Positions 1 to 10,600 of a DNA stretch of 64,000 nucleotides are shown here, in pieces. A program made the position numbers and the translations under genes. The notes under the pieces are model-generated. The model was not told the origin of the DNA, did no database searches, and saw only the letters and a list, made by a program, of their open reading frames with translations. The number at the start of each line of letters is the position of its first letter. The first letter of the stretch is position 1. Source of the DNA: Crocodylus rhombifer (lineage: Eukaryota > Chordata > Crocodylia > Crocodylidae); assembly GCA_038503035.1 (NCBI GenBank), contig JAVSML010024348.1:139383-203382 (forward strand), written 5' to 3'.

Positions 1-327
1 AAGAGTTTTAGTAGCTGTCAACTTTGACAGTGTGCAGTTGTCTAATATGCAGTGGGTTCTTTAAAAAAAAAAATAAACAAAGTCTAAAATTGGTTATCAC
101 TATTTAAAATTCTTCAAGTAGTTCACACAGCTGTTAACAAATGGATAAGCCATGTCTATTCTGAGCCAGATTCTTTGCTTCTATACAGTGCCTGATAGCT
201 GATGTAACCCATTTTGTTATTAGTTACACTGACATAAATGTGGGGCTATAGCGAAGAATCATTTGGAGAGCTTTGTCAGTGTCTGTGAGAGCAGGATTTG
301 ACATTTAACACATTAATGTATTGGAAC

Positions 328-352
328 AATAATAATAATAATAATAATAATA
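328..352. repeat. AAT microsatellite
   Basis: About eight uninterrupted AAT units lie in upstream intron sequence. Confidence 0.95.
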
Positions 353-1204
353 GCATTTTATTTAGAATGCAAGAACGAGTTGAAATTATATAGATAATTA
401 TCTCCATCTCAGTTACTTATATTTAATAGAACACAGGCTCAGTTTGGACAGAAGAGTGACTGTAGCAGGAGGTATCCTACAGGACAGTACAAAGCAAGCT
501 GCTGTCAACCTGGCAAAGGATAAACCCTTAATCTGAATATTTATTAGCATGAAGTATGGGAAGTACAGTTAGTGGCAGGGATTACTTACTAATTGTAATT
601 TAGTTTAGTTGAAGAAATTATGCATTTTTTAAAAAGACACAATCTATCAAATTCATCTCTTAAGTATATTAAGCTTCTCCTCTCTCCCTTACTCTGGGAT
701 AAATCAGGAACAGCTCCATTGATGGTACTAGACTGCACTGGTGTAATTAGAAGGAAATCAGATCTGGGTTCTCTCAGGCGTTCTGTAGATTTGAATTTTT
801 TACAGCAAAATTACCCATCCATCAAATTTGTATTCATACATTCAAATGAAAAACATTGGCCTCATGCTGTAGAAGAGGATCTTTTGCTGTATCTCAGACA
901 TTAAAATCCACTGGAACTCGTGCACTGTGCTCCACATTCCTGATTTTCTGGAATGTCATGTTTTACCGGTTTGATTTTTAATTTGTCACTAACTTTATTT
1001 TCCATTTAAAAAGTCTATATTCTGTACTCTGAGGGTAGAATCCTGTTTTATCTAATGAACAGAGTTCATCTCAAGTTGCACTTCGGTTGTCAACCAGGTG
1101 CAATACATTCTACTCTAAATGTTCAGTAAAATTGCTGTAGTTTTAAGTTTGCATTTTTATAGTGCAGAAGGCTTTCCTACTAGAAGATTAAAATACTAGT
1201 ATAG

Positions 1205-2110
1205 TGTAACAGGGGGCAAGCTCAGGGGGGCCAGATCTCCTGCTGGCCCGCCCAGCTGTTTCTATGGGCAATCTGCCCAGTCTCGCCTCCCACAACTTTG
1301 TTGTTTCCATAAACTTTTGGTATAATACGGGAGACTGCCCCAATACCAGGGGATGCTATCTGCAGCTCTGTTTCTCCCCGACACCGCAGCCCAAGTCTCG
1401 CAGATGGCATCCACATGTTGTAACCATATCCTGGCCCCTAACTGACCTCTCTCATTGGGCTCCATGCCCCTCACTTATAATGGGCTGCATGCCCCCCACA
1501 CACAGAGTCAGGGCTCCTAGCCTCTGGGCTCCTTGCCTCTCACTAGGCTGTACTCCCCTTGCTAGGCTCCACGCCCCTTCCCAAACTCTGGGCTCCTTGC
1601 CCCTCATTTGCTCTGAGCACCTTTCCCTCCTCTGGACTCCCTTGGGTCCTGCCGACCTCCTTGCCAGGTTACCACTAGGATGTGGGAGCTGGGTTTAAGG
1701 TGCCCCGAACCGCCTTTCACTGGGGAGGTAATTGGCCTGGTATTTCAAGGAGGCTTTCACACCACTTGGAGCCCCACCAGGCCATCCATCCCCGGCAGGG
1801 TGCACTTTTAGGTCGTGCCCAGGACCAAGAGCCTCCTATCCATCCCCTTAAAAGCCTCCTATCCATCCCCTTAAGCCTTTACCTCCAGGGTTGTTCCTGC
1901 TGCAGCTCAGCTAGGCAATGTTTCTGCCTGGCTGGCAGCAACAGACTGCAGCCTTTATGTACTAGGTTCTTGAAATGGCTGCTGCCATCAGGCACCTGCT
2001 GGATGCCTGACCCAGCCCTTAAAGTGGCAGGCACCAACAGTGCCCTGCCACACATAGTAATTACTGTATGCAGCCAGCACAGAAGGATTTATACTAAACT
2101 GACCTGAGAT
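1205..2110. repeat. LTR-like interspersed repeat, copy 1 (approximate ends)
   Basis: This GC-rich block begins near tgtaacaggggg and shares a core (ccaggg..gc.ctatctgc.gctc, then gcagcccaag.ctcgcagatg) with a block at 42630-43420. It includes a 20-bp duplication (cctcctatccatccccttaa) at about 1838-1876, and an AATAAA at 2179 may belong to it. The size and TG start suggest a solo LTR of an endogenous retroelement. No internal coding region is present and the right end is unclear. Confidence 0.45.
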
Positions 2111-2187
2111 TTGTACATAGACTTTCTGGGCACATATACAGTTGCGATTTACTCTAGAGTTGACCAATTAGCTTCTCAATAAAGCGT

Positions 2188-2302
2188 CACAGTCTACACG
2201 TGCACAGTAAACTAATTAAGTCCGCTGTAGGACAGTACTGGCTGACAATTACTATCCTACAGCAGAGTACTTACTTGCGCTCAAATGCACGTGTTGACTG
2301 TG
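2188..2302. repeat. Palindromic MITE-like hairpin
   Basis: The left half (cacagtctacacgtgcac...ctgtaggacagta) and the reverse complement of the right half (cacagtcaacacgtgcat...ctgtaggatagta) match over most of their length. This gives a hairpin of about 115 nt with a very short loop. No coding capacity. Confidence 0.7.
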
Positions 2303-2559
2303 TCTGGGCCTGGCTGGAGCACAAGGGTGTTACAGTGCTGGGGGTTGCCCCTCCTGCCCCAGCCTCACCCTCGCCCCCACCCTTGACACCACCACCAGGC
2401 ACCCGGGCCTAACCCTCTGGGTCAGTTTTTACTCGGTGCTCTCTTATGTAGTTTGGAGATTACAGGAATTGAGAGGGTTTCGTTTTTTAAGTGCGAGTTC
2501 AAAGAATGGCTGTATCTAGAAGTAAGGGTTTTTTGCTGTGTGGGAGGAGAGTAGGGACC

Positions 2560-2850
2560 TCTTTAGCTTAATAAGATGAAGTGCAGTTCCAAAGAGGATG
2601 GCACTAGACTGTTCTCAGTGTTAGCATATGACAGAACAAGGAGCAGTGGTTTCAAGCTGCAGCAAGGGAAGTTTAGGTTAGATATTAGGAAAAACTTTCT
2701 CACGAGGAAGGTAGTAAAGCACTGGAACACATTACCCAGATAGGTTGAGGTCTCTCCATTCTTGGAGATTTTTGAGACCTGGCTAGACAAAGCCTTGGCT
2801 GGGATGATCTAGTTGAGGATGGTCCCGCTTTGAGCAAGGATTAGAACGCT
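2560..2850 (+). mobile_element. CR1 LINE fragment, 3' region
   Basis: It contains the typical CR1 3' coding remnant (agggaagtttaggttagatattaggaaaaac, partly quoted) and the gatgatctagttgaggatgg stretch near the 3' end. Orientation is the same as SVEP1. The copy is 5'-truncated and diverged. Confidence 0.8.
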
Positions 2851-3261
2851 GCTAGCCTGCAAGGGGAAACCCGTGCTTTCATGGGTTTTTCTGGAGACCT
2901 GCTTACGACCCTTTCAAATATTCTAGGCTCACTTTTGGGGTGCAACCCACCAGCTGAGACATGCTGTTTCAAGAATGGCCTCTTAAAGGTGCAGGAGCAG
3001 CTATCCTTATATGATGGAAGAATGGAAAGTGCAACAGGAGACCAGCCTGGCTAGAGAAAAGCCTGAAATATTTAATGTCTTATTTACTTCAGTCTTCACA
3101 AATAGGGGTACCTACCAGGTGATGAGTACAATGAGATTACAGAGGGATTACAGTGAACCTTAAACTGAATGGGAGCTAGCAGTGTGCTGTTGTTGCAAAA
3201 AAGAACAACAGCATGCTGGGTTGTATTGCAAATCAAGAGAAGTGAAGGGAGTGGCATTTTA

Positions 3262-3530
3262 ATTAGGGCGAACTAAAGCACCACAGCATTTTGTGCATCA
3301 GTGTCCCCATGCTTCAAAATAGTGGTGGGGATGCTTGAACTAAAGCTCGTTTCACAAGCTTTACTTCAAGCACCTCCACTGCTATTGATACATGAGATGT
3401 GGGAGGCTGCTGGAGTGCAGTAATTACCCCTCTCCAGCAGACTCGATTAATCAAGTCTGCTCCAATGCTCTGTAATTATAGTGTGTTAGAGCAACCTCTG
3501 CTCTCGTGTACAGGCACCTTTCCAGGCCTA
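3262..3530. repeat. Palindromic MITE-like repeat
   Basis: Inverted segments (ctgctggagtgcagtaatta versus taatcaagtctgctccaatg...ctgtaattat) fold around 3440. The tction and pattern resemble the hairpin at 2188-2302, so both may belong to one family. Confidence 0.45.
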
Positions 3531-3659
3531 CTTTCCTTTGATCCTAAGTAATGTCTTAAGTATCATTGTTTTTATATTCTACCTACAGTGATTATTTGTT
3601 TCTCCATTACTATACTATCTGAGCAGCTCATATTTTAATGCATTTGTCCTCAGCACCAC

Positions 3660-3800
3660 CTTTTAACTAGGGAAGTGCTATAATTTTCTTACAGATTGGA
3701 AACAAAGGCACAAGGGGACCTAGTGATTTGACAAGGTCACACAGGAAATTGGTGACAGTGTTGGGAATTGAACTCTAGTGCCCTAATTGCTGGAATTCTC
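3660..3800 (+). repeat. MIR-like (CORE-SINE) ancient repeat
   Basis: The order ggaaacaaaggcacaa, gacaaggtcacacaggaaat, gaattgaactctagtgcc follows the 3' part of MIR-type SINEs (aggtcacacag...cagaaccca-like). Diverged, identified by pattern only. Confidence 0.6.
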
Positions 3801-4490
3801 CTATTGCTGGTCTTATTGCTTTAAGGTGTCTTTGGTAAATCTCTTCCATACATATGCACACAGTTAAAACTCTTGAGTAGGGTATAAATTACTTTAAAGG
3901 TTTTGGAGAATAATTGTTTTGATTAGTTGCTCCATGGGCTCTGATTCGCATTGTATTTATAGCTAGTTATATAATATATCTTTTATATGTCATAGAATGA
4001 AATACAAATCAGGATCCCAGATGTAAGTTTTTCCTTGCACAATATGTCAGTAATTCTTATGTATTGAGCCTGAGCATAATGTTGACATGTTTTTGGAAAC
4101 CTGAGGCATGATTCTGAAATAATTTATACAAGTGTAAATCAGGCATGACACTGAAGCCAGTGTAGTTATACAAACATAAAACAATTGTGAAATTGTACCA
4201 TCCTTGTGCCCCAGCCAGTGAGCTTTGGATATGTCCTAAAAACTTTACAGATATATGTGGGAGACAGGGTCCCTACCTTGAATGTTATATCCCTAGAAGG
4301 AAGAAGCAGAAAGCAAAGCAATTGGTACGTGATGCAAACCATGGACCATGGATATATTCAGATCTCTTTACTTTCTGAGATGGACGTATGTATTTAAAAA
4401 TATTCTTATGCAAATTGGTAGTCCAGTGTATTTTCAAAAACTCTGGAGTCTCATCCTTTTCTTCTAAAAGTCTCCTCCTTTCTTGGATAG

Positions 4491-4649
4491 CTTGCCCATC
4501 AGGAACTTACAAGCCGGAAGGCTCACCAGGTGGAATTAACACTTGCATCTCATGTCCTGATGAGAACCATACTTCTCCACCTGGAAGTACCTCCATTGAG
4601 GACTGTGTCTGTAGAGAGGGGTATCGTGCTGCAGGACAAACCTGTGAAG
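4491..4649 (+). CDS. SVEP1: SVEP1 exon 1 of window: ephrin-receptor-like cysteine-rich module
   Basis: This 159-bp, phase 1-1 exon encodes about 53 residues starting [14 protein letters not shown] and ending near [10 protein letters not shown]. The CPxGTY start, paired cysteines (CISC, DCVC) and length fit the GCC2/GCC3 ephrin-receptor-like fold found between the VWA domain and first sushi of SVEP1. It contains one N-glycosylation sequon (NHT). The acceptor is ggatag|CT and the donor GAAG|gtaagt. It is separated from the next exon by only 278 bp. Confidence 0.95.
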
Positions 4650-7600
4650 GTAAGTCTTTCCAGTAGAGATCATGAATAGCCATGTAAGGCACAGAATGAC
4701 ACTTAGACCCAGAAATTCTTATTGTTGTTGTCTATTTCACTGTGAATGAAATATCAAGGCATAGGTGGATTTTACTGTACATTCACTTAAAAGCCTGGAT
4801 GCTGTAATATAAAAAAAATTCCAGATCTAAGCAGCCATACAAGTTGGAAATAACAAGGATGCTTTCCTTAATTTAGCAGCTGGATTCCACCCATCACCTC
4901 TAACCCTATGCTTCTATAATTGATTAGTTGTCCACTGCCCTGAACTGAAGCCCCCTGAAAATGGCTACTTTATCCAGAACGTCTGCAACAACTACTTCAA
5001 TGCTGCCTGTGGAATCCGATGCAAAGCAGGGTTTGATCTAGTGGGAAGCAGCATACGACTTTGTCAGCCAAGTGGCCTGTGGTCTGGTTCAGAAGCCACT
5101 TGCAGAGGTAGGAATGACATTTGTTTAGAAATATCTTTTGACATGAGTTGTCTTTTTTATGATGTTTGGGGCTGCTTTTTGTCTTACTTTTGCTGGTTTA
5201 TGGTCAGTTCACTCTAAACCTCAAGTGATAGAATATTTAAAAGGGAATCCCCATGATGTGCATTTTGTTTTCCAGTCTACTAAAATAGAGGAAGAAAACC
5301 CTCAGGAAAAAAATGCAGAGTGATATTTTCTATAATCAAACACTTGGAAAAGGTCCATTCTGTCCTCTCTTGCATCCCTGTCCTGCAAGCACATGTACTA
5401 CACGATGTGAGGTCTTTGCAGTGTTGGTTTGTCAGAACCTCCATGTGGGAGTCATGTTGGCACAGATGAATGTTGACATTGGAATTTGGTGGCAGAAACA
5501 CGCAAGACGAATCTGCCTTGCAAGTTTCTGATTTGTAGTTTGGGGCTTATTATGGAAATGAAAAAAACAGATGGGGAAACTCTGGGTCCTGTTTATTGTC
5601 CCAGAAGAATTTTGAGGGCAGTTCCACTGGGGAGAGACTGACAATTTCCCTGATGCTGTGGGCAAGGGAATGGCAACCGGAAAGGAAAGAAACAGCAGGC
5701 CCAGGAAGCACAGTCAGAAACGGGGAGGGGTGTGAATAAAGGCATTTCTCTAGAACAGCTCTAGAAGGTCTGTATTATGTACAGAAGAGTATTGTACTTT
5801 CTTTTTGGTGTGACCTAACTCCACTCCAGTGGCATTATTGCATATGCAGAGCACACTAGAGAACTGTGCAGTTCTTGAAAGGAAGCTGAATCTGACCTCT
5901 TTCAAGCGGTCTACTCATGTACTGAAACTGCCTTTCTCCCCTGCATAGGGACAAGGAAACTAACAGTGTTTCCCCAGTCTCCATATAGTTGGCACCTGCC
6001 CCATAGTGGCTGGTATATGCGCATCAGTCACAAGGTGGGGGACAAGGTGAGTGGTACAGCCAAGGGTAAGTGACAGAGCTAGAGAGCAGCCACTCCTGAG
6101 GCCATACTCACCTGGTAGCCTACCTTATCCTACCTAGCAAATTCCTTCACAAGGGTTGCAGAACTTAATCAAATTCCAGTAACCTCCAGAAGGAGGATGA
6201 GGAAGTAAGTTTGAGAGTGGAGTATGGCCAGGTCTTTCCAACAAACTGAGTGCTGATGAAATAGTTTGGCAATCCAGCTGTGTGTGCACTAGGGTGTTGG
6301 GAGATCATATGTTCATGATAGAAGTTCTTTTACAAAGTAGTCTGAGGAATGATACATCTGGCATGTGCTTGCCATGAGAGGGTAAAGGAATGGCTAATCC
6401 ATTTGCTCTTGAACAATCTACACTGCTGTAGACTGCACAGAGAAGACAAGGAATCTAGCACATGGAAAGCATAGAAATCCCTTTTGGGGAAATGAAAGGA
6501 TATTTTGTCTATTGTTTGTTGTCTGAGGGAGGTCACCTTATTTTTTTCTTCAAGGTTTTATGTTTTCCTTTCAATGAATAATTTGACTTTTCAAGAGAGT
6601 GGCAAAAAGGTTAGTTCTCTGCCTTGAGCTGTTATCGTCATGTTGTCTTAATTTCCTTTGAAGCATCCAAGGATATCCTTTTAAGTTTTTTCTGCTACAG
6701 TGAATCATGCTGAAGTTTCTGTATTAAAAAAGATACAGCCTTAGCATATGTGGTGTCTGCTTTTCTTCATTCATACAGTAAACCACACTATAAAAGAGAA
6801 CAAGATCAAAGGGCTCGGTTCATGGCTGTCATGTTAATCCCAGCAGTATTTTATCATATAAATTAGGAAAGGACAGTGAAAGGATTCTAATCCCTTTACA
6901 GGCTGCTCATTTTGGCGGTAAACATTCAAGCATTTTGGTGCGTTTGCTTTGCTAGCTGAAATGTGTTGTGTGTGATAAGTGATGCTTAGACTTATTAGAA
7001 CACCTTCAGTAACTAGTAGTGGCTGATAGAAAACAAGACAGTATCCAAATAGCAAAATGACTGTTGGATTCAGGAAATATATTTATAATTATGATGCCAA
7101 CAGAATATTTTTATTTGAATTCATGGGGATATTTCATGTTTGTGAAAAAATGCCTAATTTATGACCTGACAAAAGAATGTTCTTCTGGGGGAAGGCGCGT
7201 TAATAAATGTGTCATGTGTCCAGTTCCCCTGCCTACATACTTCTTTCATGCCAGCTGATGACCAGACCTGATGAGAGGTAGAAATGGACACATGGCATGC
7301 TACATGATTTGTAGCGATGGTTGCCTGACGAACATTTCCCCAGTGCTCCTACATTTATCTAGGCTCCGTCAGCCATGCCTCATTGTATACTCTGCCAAAA
7401 CCCACGTGCTACAACTTTGGCCACAGAAGAAACCACGATACACTGATTCTCAGCTGAGCTGTTGCAATATTTCAAGGTTCTGTGAGATCCTTTGAAGGAT
7501 GCCTCAAGGTGCAAACAGGTAAACACAGGCTCATCCCTGCCCAGCCACTCCTCCTCATCCCCTCCCTACACTGCCTTGCTCCTGAGCAAGGGGGGAAGCA

Positions 7601-10600
7601 CTGTGATAAATTAGTTTTTGAAATGGGGTGCCACATAATTCACAAAAGTTGTGGAGAGGTGCCTTAAGTCTCAAAAGGCTGAGAGTTGCTACCCTACAAG
7701 TATGAAAATAGTATACTGTAGTACACTACTACATCAGTTTGCACCAGAATTGTGGTAGGTGTACCCTTCTCAGTGCAGTAAGGTAAAGAGTAATAGAAAA
7801 TGGATGTGAAGTGCAGTCCTTTCTTTCATTTACTAGAAACCTAATGGACTAGTAAGTTTCCATATCTCTCTGATACCAGCATGTGTATCTGTGAGGGGAG
7901 AAAAAGGAAAGCAATATCCTGCAGCTGAACTTTCAACATTATCCATAAAATGTTGGCAGTACTGGATTGGCATTCCTTATCCATTGGTAAATAGCTTTAT
8001 TTCCCACACCCCAACATTTTAATATCAGTCTCTTTCAAAAATAATTTTTTTATATATATTTATCTTTATGTCATTTATATTCCTTAAGATTTTTACATCT
8101 GGTTTTCATTTGGTTAATAACTGAGGAACTTTGTTCACTGATTGGTTTTAAGAAGACATGCAATCTGTTGGGCCAACATGTGCAATTATATATATGTACT
8201 TTCTCATCAATATGTGTCATAAACAACTACTGAGAAGAGAAAAGATTGCTGCCAAGTTGGCTTAAGTCTGAAATATATTTGGAAAGAAAGTGAGTGGTTT
8301 GCCTCCTACGCTGGCGGGGGGTTAACTGGTGAAATCAACTTTGTTAACCACAGAATAAAAACTCACCCCAGACTCTGCAGTCATATTCCATTAAAGGCTC
8401 AACCCTTCACCATTGCAGTCAGTAGAAAGACACAGAAAAGGGTCTAGCTATTAAAAGATAACAGTCTCCATCATTCTGGAGAATGACAGTCTACATCATT
8501 TTTATCCAGTTGTTGCTGTTTATTTGTACTGCTACTTCATTCGTTAGAAAAGACTGATGCAGTACATTAAGGTTGCAAGTTCTTACAGAGTTGATTTTAA
8601 TCTATCTAGGTCGGGGGGACGGGTAGGGAGGCAGGAAAACGTACAGACTGCAGACTGAATCCAGCCTGGAAAGCCACATCAACCAGTCCTGGGTGCTAGC
8701 CCCATGCAGTGACAGTCTGGGACCTCCTCAGCCTGATGTGTCAAATCTAGTGCCTGTGGCTTTGGCCAATCTGAGATGCGAGCTGCATGTGGTACCTGTT
8801 CCAGCTGGTCCAGGGATCATGGGTCACAGGGGAGGCATTGCGTGCAGTGCTGTCCTGAACTGGCCAGAGCAGGCAGTGGATCTGGTAGGCTCTGTGAGTG
8901 TCCTGCATGCTGGATCTGATGTCCTCTCTGGCTGGTCTGTGCCTCATGAAGCACCAGCTTGAGCCAGTCTGGGACCTGTTGTGCATGCAGCATCCACCCC
9001 GACCACATATGCTGTGAGTGTTGCATGTGGTTCACATCCCAATATAGCTAGTGCGGGAGCTGCATGCAGCTCATGTCCCAATTTGGCCAGAGCAGGTTCC
9101 TCTGGGTGCTGGATTTAGTATGGAGGGGGAGTGATGGGGGTGTCATGCCTTCACCTGATCTGGTCTGTGGGGCTGGCTCCGTGTTGTTTATCCAGTCGGT
9201 AGACTGCTTCCAGGCCACACATCTAGCTTGCAGAATCAAGTTAATTTGACACCCCTGATCTAGGTAATTTATGTTAGGGTATAGCATTAGAAATTCAGCA
9301 AGAACAAAAAGTATTATACTCAGCCAAAACTAACGTATTCTCCCCAGTGAGCATCACTCCCCCAGCAAACTAAACACATTGTCTTACTTGTATAGCCTTA
9401 AACAGGGAACCTTACTGAACACCTGGATTTTGTAGTGATCTCTGATTTTTGGGTGCCTAACTTAGGCCTTTTCAAAGTGTCCCAGACCTTTGAAAATTGC
9501 CCCAGCTAAATGTACTCGTCACTTTTGAAAACCTGTATTAACCTGAATTACCAGTGTGTTGTTTTTAATGTATTCACCTCCATGAAAAAGGCCTTTTAAA
9601 GTGATGTTTAAGCTTATTGTGGTATCCTTCTGATGGCTTATTGTGGTATCCTTCTGATGGTTTAAAACTTAAAATATACTTGTTTTACGCTTTGCAGTAC
9701 GAAAATGTTCAAAACTTCATGGGCCTGATAATGGACATATTAATTGTTCATCGAGTGATATCTCCTACAAGACTGTGTGTTTTGTGACCTGTAACGAGGG
9801 CTTTGAACTGGAAGGAAATGCCAAACTCATCTGTCAAGGAAACTCTCAGTGGGACTGGAAGGAACCAAAGTGTCTGGGTATGTTTTTGGGTTTTTTGAGG
9901 GTGGGTTGTCATTATATGTCTCTTCCACTCTCTTTGATGAATATGGAGCTAAAGAAAGAACAATGATCTCTGTGTCTGTGTATCTTATAATGTATTTTGC
10001 AAGGTAGATTGAGGCGGGATTGGTAGAAAGATAAAGAAATTTTGATGTCCACGTTGCTTGTTGATACCTAACACAAACAGGTAACAAGTAAAATTTGCTA
10101 CTGCCTGGTAGCTGTTAGTCAGCCTATACAAAATTAATTGGTGATCACAGTCCAGTTTCCAGTAGAGAAAGCTAACACAGAAGAGAGCACAAGAGTTAAA
10201 TAAGCAGGGAGACTGAGCTCTCAAAGCTAGAGAAGAATCAACCTGCTAAAGTTTGAGTCTTGTTGGCCAAGTGAAGCCTGGCAGACTTGGTGCAGTGGTG
10301 TGCAGAAGTTTACATTGCTGTGGCTACACCATATCTGTTGTGTATATAAGAAAGTACTTCTGAATCCAGGAATGTCTGTTCATCACTTCTTATGAGTAAA
10401 TTCACAGAAAATGTTATTCAGTAAAGTGTGCGTGCATGTATGCGTATGTATATTTAGCTCCAACAAATTGAAATTCAGAGATTGTGAACATAAAACCCAA
10501 CATTTCAGAAGCTGGAAATATATGCCCCTAGAAATTCAAGGTGGAGTTAATATCACTTGCACTAAACATGTCAGGTCCTTAGATATAGAAGTGATTTATA

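Larger units (their letters stand above)
1..4490. other. SVEP1: Upstream intron (5' end outside window)
   Basis: No exon was found here. The preceding SVEP1 exon, expected to encode an EGF-like cysteine-rich stretch before CPSGTY, is not visible and must lie upstream. The interval holds an AAT microsatellite, an LTR-like block (1205-2110), a hairpin MITE (2188-2302), a CR1 fragment (2560-2850), a second palindromic repeat (3262-3530) and a MIR-like SINE (3660-3800). The first 1.2 kb otherwise looks like unique AT-rich sequence. Confidence 0.8.
5108..9697. other. SVEP1: SVEP1 intron 2 (4.6 kb)
   Basis: This GT-AG intron contains a probable hAT-Charlie-like copy (about 7441-7690), a hAT-type element with a perfect 8-bp target duplication (8612-9257) and a 24-bp tandem duplication just before the acceptor. 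Nothing recognisable was seen in 5110-7440. Confidence 0.8.

Noticed and set aside
620..904. 94-codon open frame in the upstream intron
   Set aside because: No SVEP1 similarity, no cysteine or domain pattern, and no convincing splice sites around it. It looks like a chance frame.
2179..2184. AATAAA as a gene polyadenylation signal
   Set aside because: It lies in an LTR-like or MITE context inside an intron of SVEP1 and no gene ends there.
1..4490. A search for the exon preceding CPSGTY
   Set aside because: I expected a cysteine-rich exon ending one base into a codon; no such sequence with a donor was seen, so it most likely lies upstream of the window.
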